From contig NC_092568.1 in NCBI RefSeq assembly GCF_037975245.1, positions 32,770,501 to 32,834,500 of the forward strand: a stretch of DNA of 64,000 nt. Direction: 5' to 3'. Source of the DNA: Apostichopus japonicus. Lineage: Eukaryota > Echinodermata > Holothuroidea > Aspidochirotida > Stichopodidae. Positions 61,255 through 64,000 of this stretch are shown piece after piece; positions within the stretch are counted from its first letter, which is position 1, and the number at the start of each line of letters is the position of its first letter. The notes below the pieces were generated by a model. That model saw only the letters and a program-made list of their open reading frames with translations. It made no database searches and had not been told where the DNA came from. Both the position numbers and the translations under genes were made by a program.

Positions 61255-64000
61255 CTGTGATATAAATGAATAATTTTGAATTATTTGGTCAAAAGGGCAG
61301 CTAAGATTGAGGTGAATTAAGCAGCCACATTAGTGTTTTCCTGTTACGGCACACAATGCACTGTTCCCTTGAAAAAAAAGAGCACTAAGTTTGTAATTTA
61401 GCGATGTTTGTTTTTGTCCAGGTTATCATGTCTACTGGAGTATGCCCAAAAGAACAGATTAATGGGGAAAAATGATCAAAACAAACAATAGATATTGTAT
61501 GTCAGCTTCTTGATCCCGCTAGGTGCAACAGTTTTTTTTGGTTTGTTTTCGGTCATCTTTTTCTTCGTGTAACTATTTAGGGTCGTTCCTAGTTCTATAA
61601 ACAACAGCTGAAGGCAATAGTTCATTCACTAAAGCCATTGAGATTCTTTTCAGGAAATTTATTTTAAAGCACAGGAATCTCTTTATATAAGTACCATATT
61701 GTTTTGCCATTGTTATATCATAAGAAAAGGACAAATATGCCGGCTATACAGACACTTACCTGTAGGCGCCTTGGCATTGATCACATATAATATATGTAAG
61801 CTAAAAGGCTGATAGACCCCTGCCACAAAATGAAGGAACGTGCTTGCTATTCATGCCGACGCATGCGTAGTAATACAAACATGGGTGGTGAATAAAGTTT
61901 GGGACAGGCCACTTCAGGTTTTTATATGTTATGACGATGGCAACGTTTCTTTTTGTTTAACGATCTTTCAACAAATTGCCCAATTGATCTTTTACATTCA
62001 GGTCAAAAAACAAAGACTTTATGACTAGTAAATAAAACCACGCCGCAATATTTATTTCACATCAAACCAGTTCACCTCAAACATTCCACTGTATAAAGTT
62101 GCCGCCTGTCTTTCGTGAAACACTCGCCAACAGACATCATCACATAAAGTAAGTTTCGGCTTTTATATTTATTTATTTTATTCTTTCGAAATTTGACATA
62201 CCTGCATGAATTATGATTTTAAGGTGACTGAATATGTGTTCAAGAAGGTTTATAACGGTGAACAATAACGGGGGCTGCAATATACATTATTTATCCATAT
62301 TTTTTATTGATTTAAGAAAAAATTAAAGAAGGTAGGGCATGGAAATTGCACAGTCGATGACTCCTCATTTCAATCAACTTATTTCTTTTTTATATAACGC
62401 TATTCTTTATCAATACATTATAACAGAACAAGTTTCTAACTTTCTATGCAAATATTCTGTGTGCCTATATGCGATATACATACAGAGAAGCGCAGGCTAA
62501 AACAAATACACTTTCAGTGGTCTCAATTAATGAGTGTATACGATAAGTCTGATTATATAATTTCCTTAATGTTTTGTTATTTACAAAAACAAAAGCAAAA
62601 CACACACACATACACACTAGTATCTGATAAATATAACAATGGTTGTCTCGTTTCACCGTATCACTTGCCGTTTCATAGAATTGCTCGTTATTTTGAGTTC
62701 GTCAATATTGGGGAGGGGCATCGGCGACAATTAGCGTTTTTCTTCATTTTTTATCAAGTGTAAAGCAACGTTCTTCTTGGAGGAGTTTATAGCTCGCCGT
62801 CTTGTATTCTCAGTTTTGTTTTATTTTGTATTTAAAGCAAAGTTTGTTTTCATTTTAAATTTTTCTTTGAAAAGTGAAACTGTATACTTTTTCCAGGGTT
62901 TCCGTATCTATTTAATGACATTATTGAAACAAAAACAGTACTTTTTTATTCAATTGGTTTCGGAAGGTGGAAATATGCGTATTATCAATTTCTATTTTTA
63001 AAGGTTAAAAAATCATTAAAACGATGAAGCAAAACTCAACAAACAAATATCGTCTTAGTTTCAATTTGCATAGTTTCAGTAATAATTAAACGTGGCGTTC
63101 TAGTTTCACGACACATGTCGGTTTCATGTGTATGGCTTTTCCCATCGCCCACATAAACCTTATACTACACACCACAACATGAATCGAGAAATTTTAAATT
63201 GCGTTATTTTGCATTTTACCTATATCAACCATCCTCATTGAAATGTGATCAATTTAGAGATTTTTATAACCTTTTGTCGGTAGAATAGCCAAAAGTAAAA
63301 TATAACTTGAAGGTTTGAACTATTTTAGGTATAATCTTATAAGTTTAGAACCAGTGCTCACAAGGTCGATCGAATAAAGATATCTATGTATATACAAAGA
63401 GAAAATAAAATATAAAGATAATTTATAGATGAAGGTGGAAGGCATACTTCATCTTTCTTCGAAGAATTTAAGTTGACCAACTTATGAATATTGACTAAAT
63501 TATTTATTTTAAAAATAAAGAACCTTGCCAAAAATGAAAAATATCCCAAGGATTTGACCTCGCGAAGCGTGACAAATACTCTATTTTATACCAGTTTTAT
63601 TGGTTTGATTGGTGCTGACACCGGTCAAACGCGAGGAGGGGAGCGGGGGGGGGGGTCTACTCCTTCATCCTTCACTTGCGATTGATTCGTCGGAGCAACG
63701 TTCTCATTACTAATAATACTTTTAGGGGGGTGCTTTAATTCCCTTTCCCCACCCCCAAAAAATTACCACGCTTTTAATCAGTACCGCTATCCCATAATAG
63801 TCTCCGTCAAGTTGCATGCCATGCATGGCTAGTTCTTTTACAGCCACCAGAGACTTTGGTCTAATCTGAATTTGCAATCCGATCAGAATTAGCTATCATA
63901 CTTATTTTATGTAAGTAGCGGTCCTACAGTTTATATACTTGTAATTCAACTTGTTATCTTTTATCGATAATTTTGAATGAAATTTGAGTGAAGAATTGAG
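61255..64000. other. No gene recognised
   Basis: AT-rich to the right edge. The longest open frame (62446-62763, plus) has no recognisable motif. Confidence 0.45.

Overview
The window is eukaryotic genomic DNA: AT-rich, with small exons, long introns and many transposon-derived repeats. The one gene I recognise with confidence is an atlastin-type dynamin-family GTPase on the minus strand. The gene content fits an animal. The density of short 8-bp-TSD inverted-repeat elements, the LINE type and the frequent long G or C runs suggest a marine invertebrate, possibly an echinoderm, but this is an inference and I cannot name the species.

Layout. (1) 1-5.3 kb: gene-edge region with one candidate membrane-segment exon on the minus strand (1627-1718), a retro-insertion with target-site duplications (3016-3192), a MITE with a 10-bp TSD and telomere-like repeats inside it (3746-4069), and a weak plus-strand candidate exon (4937-5044). 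(2) 9.9-29.9 kb: the atlastin gene, read from 29928 down to 9957 as ten coding exons whose splice sites and phases all agree. They encode 498 residues: P-loop, switch regions, RD motif, helical bundle and the two-pass membrane hairpin. The C-terminal tail exon is not securely placed. (3) The introns hold a 31-bp minisatellite, a roughly 0.4-kb tandem array packed with AGGTCA half-sites, an exact 87-bp duplication beside a splice acceptor, a CA-rich minisatellite, and a 1.7-kb foldback element with 113-bp terminal arms and a 6-bp TSD. (4) 30-64 kb: no host gene recognised. This part is a graveyard of inverted-repeat DNA elements, five of them with perfect 8-9-bp TSDs. It includes a nested insertion at 49.6-53.8 kb in which a 5'-truncated LINE and a second hAT-like MITE both sit inside an older inverted-repeat element. 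Long AT microsatellites, small hairpin elements and simple repeats fill much of the rest.

The atlastin gene acts alone here; nothing else in the window is visibly connected to its function (homotypic fusion of endoplasmic reticulum tubules). The most novel-looking material is the foldback element, the nuclear-receptor-like half-site array, and a 32-bp palindrome flanked by a 9-bp direct repeat that may be a minute mobile element.
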